From an uncultured Bacteroidales bacterium (GTDB taxonomy: Bacteria; Bacteroidota; Bacteroidia; Bacteroidales; Bacteroidaceae), in the NCBI GenBank assembly GCA_902788315.1, contig CADAJS010000003.1:186606-250605 (forward strand): 64,000 bases of DNA, given 5' to 3'. The number at the start of each line of letters is the position of its first letter. The stretch's first letter is position 1. The position numbers and the translations under genes are program-made. This document shows positions 37,807-46,981 of the stretch, in pieces. Below the pieces are notes generated by a model. The model was not told the DNA's origin and searched no databases. It was given only the letters and a program-made list of their open reading frames with translations.

Positions 37807-39759
37807 ATGGCAAATAAAAGAATTAACAAGTATCTCGGAGCAATGACCATCGGTGCGCTTATCCTGGCCACACCCAGTTGCTCCGACTATGACGATCACT
37901 ACTTTCCTACGCGAGGGGATGAGTCGGATGCGACGGAAACCCTCTGGGAGAAGATTAGCAGCGATCCCAACCTGAGCCGTTTTGCAGACATCCTGCAACA
38001 CGCACAATACTACAAGGACGACACCCATCCCGTGAAGAACTACACCTATGCCGACGTACTGAGCAGCGGACAGGTGTGCACCGTATGGGCACCCGAAAAC
38101 GACTACTTCACCGACGAGGAGTATAAGCAGTGGCTGGCCATGGCCGAGACCAACGGCTATAACCTGGAGCAGCAGCTCGTGCGCAACCACATCGCCCTCT
38201 GGCGTCACAACCTCTCCGGCACCGCCGTGGACACCATCAAGATGTACAACGGAAAGAACCTGATCTTCGACCGTCCCGAGGCCACCATGCAGGGAGTGAA
38301 ACTCAACCGCAGCAACATCCCCGCAATGAACGGAGTGCTCCACACGCTGAAGGGACGTACACCGTATGAGTACAACTTCTACGAGTACATCAAGTACAGC
38401 GGTGAGCTGCCTGCCTTCCATGACTACTTCATCGGAAAGGACACCACCTACTTCAACTCCGGTGCCAGCATCGAGGGACTGCCCGACAAGAATGGTAACC
38501 CCACCTATGTGGACAGCATCTACACCACCTCGAACCTGCTCATCAACAGATACTCCTACCTGCCCCGCACCAATCAGGACAAGTACATGTCGGCAATGAG
38601 AGGACTGGGCGGCGGCAGCAACATCACGGCCGAGGACTCCATGTACATCATGATTCTCCCCACCGATGCTGCCTGGGAAGAGGCCTACAACAAGCTGAAA
38701 CCGCTCTACAAGTATGCCGCCACCTATGAGAACCGCGACAAGGGTAACCGTGGAACCACGGAGACGATGAAGGACTACAACGTAGATTCCCTTATGGAAG
38801 AGAACATCAAGAATGACCTCACCTATCCCCTGCTGTTCAACATCCACAAGCAGCCCAAGCTGGGCGGCTTCGAGCAGGGACTGCCCTGGACACTGGAGCA
38901 GTTCGTACAGACGATAGCAGAGCAGAACGACACCGCCGAGTACCTATATAATACGTACGGCGACACCATCCGCTCCAGCGAAATCTGGAAGAAGACCGAG
39001 CTCTTCAACGGCGAATGCATCAAGATGAGCAACGGCTACGGCTACAAGGCAAACAAGTGGGCATTCCCGCTGGAGTACTACATGGCTCCCGTACTGGTCG
39101 AAGTGAGCGGTGGTGCATTCTACTATCAGTCGAGCGACAAGTTCTACGTTGGTACAGGACAACACAAGTCATTCAGCAACTCGTCATACGCTGATATAGC
39201 CAACAAGTATGGTCGAGTAAGTCGCGACAACTTCTACCTGATGAAGCCCAAGGGCACCTCACATCCCAAGGGAGAGATCAAGCTGTACGGAAACGTACGT
39301 CTGGATCCAACGACCAAGTCAAGTGTTGGCGGTCACTACTCGGAGGTCATGAGCGGTAAGTACGACATCTATATCGTGATGGTGCCCAACTGGTACACCA
39401 CCATCTCCGACGCCGGCGAGCTCGACTCCGTATTCTATGACTCACTCTATGTCGATTCTATCGCAGCCCTCTGCAAGAACAAGTTCAAGGTACAGTTGCG
39501 CTACAACAACGGTGCCGCATCGGATGCCACCACGAAGGCTGTCGAGATTGACTACGATGCCAAAAAGGTGGATACCATCAAGGTATTTGAGAACTTTACA
39601 TTCCCCTACTCGTATAAGGACCTTCGCTTCTGCTATCCGACGATGATCGTCCAGGGAAGCGCCTCGTCGGCCAATCTGCGTAACGGCTACATCCGCGAGT
39701 TGTGCATTGACCAGGTGATCATGAAGGGTAAGGAAGAAAGCGAACCAGTAGCAGACTAA
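37807..39759 (+). CDS. Fasciclin-domain lipoprotein, second triplet
   Basis: A 650-residue predicted lipoprotein (ALILATPSCSDY, Cys25). Two FAS1-like segments are visible: QVCTVWAPENDYFTDEEY (about residue 90) and MYIMILPTDAAWEEAYNKLKP (about 279). The C-terminal 220 residues (FYVGTGQHKSFSNSSYAD to YIRELCIDQVIMKG) look like a beta-sandwich and differ from the first fasciclin protein. It precedes the second SusC gene by 13 bp, so it repeats the gene order of the first triplet. Confidence 0.78.
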   Translation: MANKRINKYLGAMTIGALILATPSCSDYDDHYFPTRGDESDATETLWEKISSDPNLSRFADILQHAQYYKDDTHPVKNYTYADVLSSGQVCTVWAPENDYFTDEEYKQWLAMAETNGYNLEQQLVRNHIALWRHNLSGTAVDTIKMYNGKNLIFDRPEATMQGVKLNRSNIPAMNGVLHTLKGRTPYEYNFYEYIKYSGELPAFHDYFIGKDTTYFNSGASIEGLPDKNGNPTYVDSIYTTSNLLINRYSYLPRTNQDKYMSAMRGLGGGSNITAEDSMYIMILPTDAAWEEAYNKLKPLYKYAATYENRDKGNRGTTETMKDYNVDSLMEENIKNDLTYPLLFNIHKQPKLGGFEQGLPWTLEQFVQTIAEQNDTAEYLYNTYGDTIRSSEIWKKTELFNGECIKMSNGYGYKANKWAFPLEYYMAPVLVEVSGGAFYYQSSDKFYVGTGQHKSFSNSSYADIANKYGRVSRDNFYLMKPKGTSHPKGEIKLYGNVRLDPTTKSSVGGHYSEVMSGKYDIYIVMVPNWYTTISDAGELDSVFYDSLYVDSIAALCKNKFKVQLRYNNGAASDATTKAVEIDYDAKKVDTIKVFENFTFPYSYKDLRFCYPTMIVQGSASSANLRNGYIRELCIDQVIMKGKEESEPVAD

Positions 39760-39772
39760 ATACCATACGACA

Positions 39773-42700
39773 ATGAAGAACAGAATAAGCAATACAATCC
39801 TGCACAAGGCATTTAGTACGAGCCTGTGTTTCATCCTGCTCTCCGGCCTGAGCATCGGCACGGTGTCTGCTCAGGAGAACAATGAGAACGAAGAAGGGCC
39901 TCAGCGCGTCTATGCCAAAAAGAGAACGCAGAAAAAGGATTATGAGATGAAGACCGTCGAGGGCATCATCACAGACGATGCCACCGGCGAGGCCATGGGC
40001 GGTGTGCGCGTTCAGGCGTATGGCCTGGAGGACTATTCCACACTGACTGAGGAGGACGGAAGCTATAAGCTGGAAATCCCCACCTTCTCGGATGCTGTAT
40101 ATGTCACGGTAGAGGGTTACACCCCCATGCAGATTGCCGTGAAAGACGGAAAGGCCAGTGGCAAGCTCATCAGCACCCACTTCAACAGCTTCTACAACGA
40201 AGCCACCACGATTACGTCACAGCGCACGCTGAAGATCGAAGAGAGCAGCGGTGTCTCCGTGGAGGACGACATTGAGAAGAAGATGGCTGGTGACATCCAT
40301 ACCACAAACCGCAACGCAACGCCGGGCCTGGGACTCTTCATGAACATCCGTGGCGTGAGCTCCATCAACGCCAACACCCAGCCCCTCATCGTGCTGGACG
40401 GAAACATCATCGACCCCCAGTATGACCGCACCACCCTGCACGAAGGCTTCTACATGAACCTGCTCTCCGGCATCGATCCCGAGAACATCGAGAGCGTACA
40501 GGTGCTGAAGAACGGAACGTCGCTGTACGGTGCCAAGGGTGCCAACGGTGTCATCATCATCACCACCAAGCGCGGTAAGAGCATGGCCACCAAGATTGGC
40601 GTACGTATCTACGGCGGTGTGGAACTCACCCCGAAGAAGCTCGACGTGCTCAACGGCAACGAGTACTCCACCTACCTCTTCGACATCGCCAGCACGGTGA
40701 AGGACTACAAGGTGAACAACATCAACAGCGTACGCTTCCTGGACAAGAGCCCCTCGAACTACTATCGTAAAGTGTTCACCAATGACACAGACTGGCAGAA
40801 GGACATGTACCGCAGCGCCATGACCCAGAACTACAAGATTAATGTAGAGGGTGGTGACGAAATCGGTATGTACGCCCTCTCGCTGGGATATGTCAAGGGT
40901 GAAAGCGTAGGCAAGGGCACCGACATGAACCGCCTGAACCTGCGATTCAACACCGACATCAAGGTATTCAGCAAGGTGACCACCGGACTGGACATCTCCT
41001 TCAACCAGAACACCTACAACGTGCTCGACAATGGCTGGAGCGAGGACTATCTGATGCAGAACATCGGTTCGACCAACGTGCTGGGCCTCCTCCAAGCGCC
41101 GTTCATCAGCCCCTACTCATACTACTACGACGAGACGAAGGACGGTGACCCCCGCTACCTCCCCTCCGAGCGCCTCTCGCTCTCCAAGGAGTATGCCGGC
41201 AAATATGCAGCCTCAAGCGGCAACTGGATTCAGAATCCCTTCCACTTCTCGAACTCGCTGAACACGAACAGCAACCGCGTAAACGAAGTGCTGCGCAATC
41301 CCTACTGGATTCTGAAGAACGGACGTGGCGACAACAAGAACCACTCGCAGTTCACACAGATGAACCTCAACGTAAGTCCGAAGTACCAGATCAACAAGCA
41401 CCTCGCCATCAGCGACCGCTTCAACTACAATCTGGTGCGCAACAACGAGAAGTACTTCCTCCCCATCGCCGGTACGTCGGCCTACTTCTTGGAAGACCTG
41501 GGCAACATCACCAGCGTGGTGAAGACTCAGTTCGGCAAGGAGACCACCCTGCAGAACGACCTGCGCATTGCATGGAACAACATCTACGGTGCACATGCAG
41601 TGGACGTGTTCGGTGGCTGGCGCTACAACAACTACTCGTATAGCTTCAACTACATGAGCGGCTACAACAACGAGAACGACAAGCTGCCTAACGTGAGCAA
41701 GGACATGCAGTACGTGAACTACGGCGGTACGAATGACAACTGGATTGACATGACGTACTATCTGCACGCAGGCTATAACTACAAGCAGCGCTACTTTGCC
41801 GACTTCACCCTGAGCAGTCAGGCTTCCAGCCGCTTCGGAGACGACACAGACGACGGCCTCCATATCGGCGGCGTGAGCTGGGGTCTCTTCCCCTCGCTGC
41901 AGCTGGGTTGGGTGCTCACCAACGAGAAGTGGTTCCATACAGGCAAGGGCATCCAATATCTGAAGCTCACTGCCGGTGTGGACCAGAGCGGTAACGACGA
42001 CCTCGACTACTATGCAGCCCGTACCTACTGGGAGAGCCAGCGCGTGTCGAAGACCACCGTGGGCCTCACCCTGAAGAACATTGAGAACAGCACCATCCAG
42101 TGGGAGACCACCACGAAGTATAATGTGGCTCTCCAGGGAAGCTTCCTCAATAACCGTCTGCAGGCCGGTGTGGACCTCTTCTGGCACAAGACCGACAACC
42201 TGCTCACCGTGAAGCAGCTCTCCTACATCTCGGGTATGAACAACTACTGGACAAACGAAGGACAGATGACCAACAAGGGCTTCGAGGCCAACGTGAACGC
42301 TGCCCTCATCAACAAGAAGAACTGGAAGTGGGAAGCTGGTGTAACCGTGGGTCACTATAATAATAAGGTGACCAAGCTGCCCGAGAACAATTCGTTCACA
42401 ATTCAGGATGTCAACGGCGGCCACAAGCAGACCATCAATGGCTACACGAACAACATCTTCGGCACAGACAACATGCTGACGGCAGTCGGCCACGCCATGG
42501 GAAGCTTCTACGGCTGGCAGACCGACGGTATCTTCAAGGACGATGCCACTGCAGCAGCAGCCGGCAAGATTGTGGATGCAGACGGTAAGACGTATCTGAA
42601 GTACCCCACCGGCATTGCCGACGAGGACAAGAAATACTACAACTTCCAGGCCGGCGACGTGAAGTTCGTGGACCAGAACGGCGACGGCGTGATTGACGAT

Positions 42701-43228
42701 GCAGACAAGGTGGTGCTTGGTAATCCCAATCCCGACATCTACGGTAACATCTATTCCAGCCTCACTTGGAAAGACCTGCGTCTCGACGTGATCTTCAAGT
42801 ACAGCCTCGGAAACGACATCTACAACTATCAGCGCTCCGTCATCGAAGGCCTCAACACCACATACAACCAGAGCAAGGCTGCCCTGCGCCGCTGGACTCA
42901 CGAAGGCCAAGTAACCGACATGCCCAAGGCTTGCTACACGTACAGCGACGACTGGCGCGACAACGAGCGCATGTCTGACCGCTGGATTGAGGATGGCAGC
43001 TACCTGAAGCTGAAGAACGTGCGCCTCACCTACAAGGTGCCCTACAGCAACACCTGGCTGATGGGACTCAAGGTATGGGGCGAGGCTAACAACCTGTTCA
43101 CCGTGACACGTTATCTGGGAACCGACCCCGAGATGAGCCACAGCAACGGTGCACTCTATCAGGGCATCGACACCGGCCTCATACCTCATGGTCGCAGTTT
43201 CAACGTGGGACTCTCCATCAACCTGTAA
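39773..43228 (+). CDS. SusC/RagA-family TonB-dependent transporter, second triplet
   Basis: A 1151-residue transporter with a signal peptide (FILLSGLSIGTVSAQ) followed by a charged segment (ENNENEEGPQRVYAKKRTQK) not seen in the first SusC protein. The regulatory-like domain (VEGIITDDATGEAMGGVRVQ), plug (GLFMNIRGVSSINANTQPLI, IDPENIESVQVLKNGTSLYG) and barrel follow. The barrel ends in RSFNVGLSINL, a normal outer-membrane C-terminus. It is clearly diverged from the first transporter, so it likely takes a related but different ligand. Confidence 0.93.
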   Translation: MKNRISNTILHKAFSTSLCFILLSGLSIGTVSAQENNENEEGPQRVYAKKRTQKKDYEMKTVEGIITDDATGEAMGGVRVQAYGLEDYSTLTEEDGSYKLEIPTFSDAVYVTVEGYTPMQIAVKDGKASGKLISTHFNSFYNEATTITSQRTLKIEESSGVSVEDDIEKKMAGDIHTTNRNATPGLGLFMNIRGVSSINANTQPLIVLDGNIIDPQYDRTTLHEGFYMNLLSGIDPENIESVQVLKNGTSLYGAKGANGVIIITTKRGKSMATKIGVRIYGGVELTPKKLDVLNGNEYSTYLFDIASTVKDYKVNNINSVRFLDKSPSNYYRKVFTNDTDWQKDMYRSAMTQNYKINVEGGDEIGMYALSLGYVKGESVGKGTDMNRLNLRFNTDIKVFSKVTTGLDISFNQNTYNVLDNGWSEDYLMQNIGSTNVLGLLQAPFISPYSYYYDETKDGDPRYLPSERLSLSKEYAGKYAASSGNWIQNPFHFSNSLNTNSNRVNEVLRNPYWILKNGRGDNKNHSQFTQMNLNVSPKYQINKHLAISDRFNYNLVRNNEKYFLPIAGTSAYFLEDLGNITSVVKTQFGKETTLQNDLRIAWNNIYGAHAVDVFGGWRYNNYSYSFNYMSGYNNENDKLPNVSKDMQYVNYGGTNDNWIDMTYYLHAGYNYKQRYFADFTLSSQASSRFGDDTDDGLHIGGVSWGLFPSLQLGWVLTNEKWFHTGKGIQYLKLTAGVDQSGNDDLDYYAARTYWESQRVSKTTVGLTLKNIENSTIQWETTTKYNVALQGSFLNNRLQAGVDLFWHKTDNLLTVKQLSYISGMNNYWTNEGQMTNKGFEANVNAALINKKNWKWEAGVTVGHYNNKVTKLPENNSFTIQDVNGGHKQTINGYTNNIFGTDNMLTAVGHAMGSFYGWQTDGIFKDDATAAAAGKIVDADGKTYLKYPTGIADEDKKYYNFQAGDVKFVDQNGDGVIDDADKVVLGNPNPDIYGNIYSSLTWKDLRLDVIFKYSLGNDIYNYQRSVIEGLNTTYNQSKAALRRWTHEGQVTDMPKACYTYSDDWRDNERMSDRWIEDGSYLKLKNVRLTYKVPYSNTWLMGLKVWGEANNLFTVTRYLGTDPEMSHSNGALYQGIDTGLIPHGRSFNVGLSINL

Positions 43229-43270
43229 TCAACCGGACATCGCATAACAACGTCAATAAGAAAAAAGACT

Positions 43271-45583
43271 ATGAAAAGAAGAACAATTATAAGCTTGCTG
43301 TTCCTCGGCATGGGACTGGGAATGATGACCACATCGTGCGAGGACATGCTTGAGCCGGACAGCGAACGTCACCAGTATGAAGTAGCCAAGGACACGCTCT
43401 ACACCTACTGGGGAATCGTGAAGTCCCTGCAGAACATAGCCGAACGGTACATCATTCTCAATGAATGCCGTGGCGACCTCGTGGGGGCCACCACCAATGT
43501 CACCGACTCCATCAAGGCCATCATGAGCTTCGGACAAGATGCAGACCCCATATGGTACCAGGACGGCGCCAGCATCTACCTGAACGCTCGCGACTACTAT
43601 CACGTAATCAACAGCTGTAATGCCTACATTGCCAGCTGTGACACCTTCCGCATGACAGGCATGGACCAGAAGTACATGATCAAGGAATACGCCCAGGTGG
43701 AAGCCATCCGCGCATGGACCTACATGCAGCTGGTGAACGCCTATGGCACGGTGCCTTTCTATACCAAGCCCATGCTCACCACGGATGAGATTAACAAGTT
43801 CATGAAGGACCCCAACCATGCCACCGTGAATGCACAGTCGCTGGCCGACTCACTGGCCGAACGCCTGCTTCCGATGGAGTATGTAGAGTACTACTATGGC
43901 TATCCTCAGTATGAGAACTACTCTAACTTGTGCCACAGCTCGAAGTGCATGTTCCCCGTAAGCATCGTATTGGGCGACCTCTACCTGCTCAAGGGCGACA
44001 CCGAATCGTGCAAGAAGGCGGCTCAGTGCTACTATGACTTCCTCAGCTACAAGTATGGCGGCCCCATCCGAGTGAACAGCTATTATAGCATCGGCAACTG
44101 GGTGGAAGGCTTGGACGAGCCCTCCTACGTGTACACGGGTATTCCATTCACCGAAAGCGGTGCTCTAAACCGCAACAACGAGTCCATCACCTGCATCCCC
44201 AGCAACCGTGGTAAACTCGACGGCAAGGTGAACGTTAGCATAAACCGCCTGTTCGGCTACACGGCCAGCATGCGTGCCAGCGGAAGTGGCGACGCAGCCT
44301 CCTCCACCATCGGTCTGCAGCGCAACATCGACCGCGAACTGGTAGCCAGCAAGCGGTATGAGAACCTCTGCGACTCCGTACCCTACGAGATTTATATTGG
44401 CCCGACGGCCGACCAGCTGCAGCTCCAGGTGTTCGAAGGCATCGGCGATGCACGTAAGTCCTGGATTCCCCAGTACACGGTTACGGTGGGCGACGACATC
44501 CTGTATGGCCGCTTTGTGACGAAGCAGAACCCGGGTGGAGCCTTCACCGCTGTCTATCCCATGGTTTACCGCAAGGCCACCGTATGGTTGCGCTTTGCCG
44601 AGGCACTCAACCGTGCCGGCTTCCCCAGCTATGCCTTTGCCATTCTGCAGAAGGGTCTTTGCAACAATGACGACTGGTATCCCGAGGTGCCCTCTTCCTA
44701 CGAGGCATCCAGCGACACCCTGTGGATGAGCTATGACGATGCCGTAAAGACAATTATCGACCGCACAGGCGAAGACTATGCCATCAAGGACACCCTGTGG
44801 GCATACGTTGACTCGATTGTGTACGATATTGCCGAAGACGGTGCCACCATCCTGAAGGTGGGTGCCATCGCTCCCTACACCTCGAAAGTTTCGAAGCAGG
44901 ATCTCATTGACCAGATGCAGGCCAAGAAGGATGCCGGTGCCATCGACACCTTCTACACCGACCGTATCAACTACATTGCAGACAGCTATCAGAACTATCC
45001 CGACGAGACCACACAGGCCATCTGCTACTTCCTGGATCGTCGCGAGGTGGAGAAGGCTGCTACCACGCCTTACCTGAACTTCAAGACCGAGTATCTGCGT
45101 GGTAATAATGCAACATACAGCATCAACTGGAAGCTCGACCTCTTCAATCGCTCTCTCAACTTTACAACCACAGGCTACGTAGGTTCTACCAACCTGAACG
45201 ACAATGTAACCATCGGTATCCACTCGCGTGGTGGCGGCCGTCTGGACTACAAAGAACGTAACAGCGTCTTCAACTATGTAGATATGGTGGCCAAGAAGGT
45301 GAAAGAAGCCCACGGCATCAAGCTGGACAAGGAAGCCATCTACAGCGGCGACTATGACGACTATGTACAGGAAGCCGTGGAGGACATCATCATCGACGAG
45401 ATGGGAATGGAACTGGCATTCGAGGGTACTCGCTTCTTCGACCTGAGCCGTGTGGCTATGCGACGCAACGACCCGACCTATCTGGCCAAGCATGTGGCTA
45501 TGCGTAACGGCACCATGGACATGACGCTCTACAACTATCTGAGCGCATCAACCAAGAACTGGTACCTGCCCCTGCCGGAATAA
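43271..45583 (+). CDS. SusD/RagB-family lipoprotein, second triplet
   Basis: A 770-residue lipoprotein (lipobox TTSC, Cys23), longer than typical SusD proteins of 500-650 residues. Recognisable parts are the helix pair YAQVEAIRAWTYMQLVNAYGTVPFYTKPM and the C-terminal MGMELAFEGTRFFDLSRVAMRR. The extra length lies mostly in the middle (about residues 250-620). It is the last gene of the uptake locus and is followed within 70 bp by an 18-bp hairpin. Confidence 0.9.
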   Translation: MKRRTIISLLFLGMGLGMMTTSCEDMLEPDSERHQYEVAKDTLYTYWGIVKSLQNIAERYIILNECRGDLVGATTNVTDSIKAIMSFGQDADPIWYQDGASIYLNARDYYHVINSCNAYIASCDTFRMTGMDQKYMIKEYAQVEAIRAWTYMQLVNAYGTVPFYTKPMLTTDEINKFMKDPNHATVNAQSLADSLAERLLPMEYVEYYYGYPQYENYSNLCHSSKCMFPVSIVLGDLYLLKGDTESCKKAAQCYYDFLSYKYGGPIRVNSYYSIGNWVEGLDEPSYVYTGIPFTESGALNRNNESITCIPSNRGKLDGKVNVSINRLFGYTASMRASGSGDAASSTIGLQRNIDRELVASKRYENLCDSVPYEIYIGPTADQLQLQVFEGIGDARKSWIPQYTVTVGDDILYGRFVTKQNPGGAFTAVYPMVYRKATVWLRFAEALNRAGFPSYAFAILQKGLCNNDDWYPEVPSSYEASSDTLWMSYDDAVKTIIDRTGEDYAIKDTLWAYVDSIVYDIAEDGATILKVGAIAPYTSKVSKQDLIDQMQAKKDAGAIDTFYTDRINYIADSYQNYPDETTQAICYFLDRREVEKAATTPYLNFKTEYLRGNNATYSINWKLDLFNRSLNFTTTGYVGSTNLNDNVTIGIHSRGGGRLDYKERNSVFNYVDMVAKKVKEAHGIKLDKEAIYSGDYDDYVQEAVEDIIIDEMGMELAFEGTRFFDLSRVAMRRNDPTYLAKHVAMRNGTMDMTLYNYLSASTKNWYLPLPE

Positions 45584-45652
45584 GGAAACAACTACTCTCC
45601 TACTCCGCCTCAGGGCGAAGAGGGGGGGCAGCCCAAACCGGCTGGAATAATC

Positions 45653-45691
45653 AATCAGGAGGCAAGCACGATGCGTGCTTGCCTCCTGATT
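45653..45691 (+). terminator. Terminator of the SusC/SusD locus
   Basis: A perfect 18-bp stem (arms 45653-45670 and 45674-45691) with a 3-nt loop, starting with AATCAGGAGGCAAGCACG, lies 70 bp after the last SusD stop. It ends in a short T-run, so it can work as an intrinsic terminator. Confidence 0.75.
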
Positions 45692-45725
45692 TCGTTATAG
45701 GATATCGAAGCATAGACGTTAACCA

Positions 45726-45770
45726 AACGGCCTCCCCCATCAATCCATGAGGAAGATGGGGGAGGCCGTT
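45726..45770. repeat. 16-bp inverted repeat
   Basis: A perfect 16-bp stem (AACGGCCTCCCCCATC at 45726-45741 and its complement at 45755-45770) with a 13-nt loop. It resembles the hairpin at 5230-5271. It may be a second terminator. Confidence 0.6.
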
Positions 45771-45798
45771 ATAATAGAGTATTCCATATTCATCAGCA

Positions 45799-46002
45799 AT
45801 GGGTAAGGGAGAAAGACGTCTGAGCTGGGAAAAGTCTGTGAACAATGATTTACCGAGCGGCAACAAACAGGGACGCCCTATGAGCTGGTCAAAGTCAATG
45901 AACCATGATTTACCGAGCGGTAACAAACAGGGACGCCCTATGAGCTGGTCAAAGTCTATGAACCATGATTGGACGAACAGTAAAAACGGGGAAATCCTCT
46001 AA
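45799..46002 (+). CDS. Possible 67-residue repeat protein
   Basis: An open frame with ATG at 45799 that contains a 20-residue repeat in register with a 60-bp DNA repeat (unit MSWSKSMNHDLPSGNKQGRP). Some differences between units are silent, for example GGC/GGT for Gly, but others change the residue. No signal peptide or family is recognised. The opposite strand is open over much of the same repeat, so coding is uncertain. Confidence 0.3.
   Translation: MGKGERRLSWEKSVNNDLPSGNKQGRPMSWSKSMNHDLPSGNKQGRPMSWSKSMNHDWTNSKNGEIL
45821..45970. repeat. 60-bp tandem repeat, 2.5 copies
   Basis: Units at 45821-45880 and 45881-45940 and a half unit at 45941-45970. Core shared sequence includes GATTTACCGAGCGG and AACAAACAGGGACGCCC. 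The copies are more than 90 percent identical except at the first unit edge, so the duplication is recent. Confidence 0.9.
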
Positions 46003-46044
46003 GCCGAGAAAGGCGTACATGGCGCCCTCGGTCGCGGCAAGGGT

Positions 46045-46081
46045 AAAAAAAAAGATTCACTATCTTCACAGACAATGAATC
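46045..46081 (-). terminator. Intrinsic terminator of the tRNA operon
   Basis: On the minus strand a 12-bp stem with two G-U pairs (GATTCATTGTCT and AGATAGTGAATC), a GTGA loop and nine Ts follow the tRNA-Asp gene by 45 nt. Confidence 0.8.
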
Positions 46082-46126
46082 ATTAACCTTAAAAATCTAA
46101 TACCATGAAAAACACTATTCTTTACG

Positions 46127-46201
46127 CGGTGCGTACGGGACTCGAACCCGTGACCCCATGCGTGACAGGCATGTATTCTAACCAAGCTGAACTAACGCAC
46201 C
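46127..46201 (-). tRNA. tRNA-Asp (GTC)
   Basis: 75 nt. The acceptor stem GGTGCGT/ACGCACC, anticodon loop CTGTCAC with anticodon GTC, and T-loop GGTTCGAGTCC are present. CCA is not encoded. It is the last gene of the tRNA operon. Confidence 0.95.
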
Positions 46202-46212
46202 AATATTTCAAT

Positions 46213-46232
46213 GAGCGGCAAACGAGACTCGA
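46213..46232 (-). repeat. Partial copy of the tRNA-Gly 3' end
   Basis: GAGCGGCAAACGAGACTCGA on the plus strand is an exact 20-bp copy of 46267-46286, which is the acceptor and T-arm 3' half of the tRNA-Gly gene. The offset is 54 bp. It lies between tRNA-Gly and tRNA-Asp. It could be an attachment-site scar or a remnant of a lost tRNA copy. Confidence 0.8.
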
Positions 46233-46267
46233 TGCATTTTGCACCTTGAGCTCCTTTTTGCTCTTCG

Positions 46268-46340
<73 letters not shown>

Positions 46341-46349
46341 AGCGCTGAG

Positions 46350-46432
46350 TGGGTAGAGATGGATTCGAACCACCGAAGGCGTAAGCCAGCAGATTTACAG
46401 TCTGCCCCATTTGGCCACTCTGGTATCTACCC
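46350..46432 (-). tRNA. tRNA-Tyr (GTA)
   Basis: 83 nt with a long variable arm, as in class II tRNAs. The acceptor stem GGGTAGA/TCTACCC and anticodon loop CTGTAAA with GTA are present. Confidence 0.95.
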
Positions 46433-46451
46433 ATTGCTGACTACGCTGTGG

Positions 46452-46525
46452 TGACTCCTGCGGGATTCAAACCCACAACCTTTTGATCCGTAGTCAAATG
46501 CTCTATTCAGTTGAGCTAAGGAGCC
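46452..46525 (-). tRNA. tRNA-Arg (ACG)
   Basis: 74 nt. The acceptor stem is GGCTCCT/AGGAGTC with one G-T pair. The anticodon loop CTACGGA has ACG, whose A34 is normally edited to inosine to read CGN codons. Confidence 0.94.
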
Positions 46526-46539
46526 TTCCATCGTTTCCG

Positions 46540-46614
46540 TGGGCGCTGACGGATTCGAACCGCCGACCCTCTGCTTGTAAGGCAGACGCTCTGAACCAGC
46601 TGAGCTAAGCGCCC
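46540..46614 (-). tRNA. tRNA-Val (TAC)
   Basis: 75 nt. The acceptor stem GGGCGCT/AGCGCCC and anticodon loop CTTACAA with TAC are present. It is the first gene of the operon. Confidence 0.95.
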
Positions 46615-46666
46615 AAAACAGCTGCACTTTCTTACCTCGCGTGGTATTGCTTCTGTTTTGCGAGTG

Positions 46667-46697
46667 CAAAGTTACGCCTTTTTTTCATTCCGGCAAA
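46667..46697 (-). promoter_or_regulatory. Promoter of the tRNA operon
   Basis: The minus strand has TTTG (46697-46694), a 19-bp spacer and TAACTTTG (46674-46667), which is a near-perfect Bacteroidota promoter. The start of transcription would fall about 45 nt before tRNA-Val. Confidence 0.8.
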
Positions 46698-46841
46698 ACA
46701 TTTGAGGCTTTTTTTTGAAAAAAACCGCAGAATAGTGCGTCTCACACATTTTTTCGGGTCGGAGTACAGCAGAAAACGTCCATTTTGGCATACAATGCAT
46801 CAACGAAAGGCGGCGTGCAGAGTCAAGCATTCCGAGGGACT

Positions 46842-46929
46842 GGCAGACGCAACACGCCGCGTCCTGTTTTCCCACGTGTGGGAAAACGCGGCGCAGCGTG
46901 TTGCGGGAGACTTTCCCACGTGTGGGAAA
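46842..46929. repeat. Paired-palindrome intergenic element, copy 3
   Basis: Two identical copies of TTTCCCACGTGTGGGAAA at 46868-46885 and 46912-46929, exactly 44 bp apart. The sequence before the first copy (AACACGCCGCGT) is nearly complementary to the spacer after it (ACGCGGCGCAGCGTGTT), so a longer hairpin is possible. It lies 53 bp after the stop of the phosphoesterase gene. Confidence 0.9.
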
Positions 46930-46981
46930 ATAAGGAGGGGAGGCACCTAAATCAGACAATGTATGGAATGAGACAGAGGTC

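Larger units (their letters stand above)
46615..46981. other. Intergenic region between the tRNA operon and the phosphoesterase gene
   Basis: 367 bp without a gene. The tRNA promoter lies next to tRNA-Val, then a T/A-rich stretch, then the paired-palindrome element at 46842-46929. Nothing else was recognised. Confidence 0.6.
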
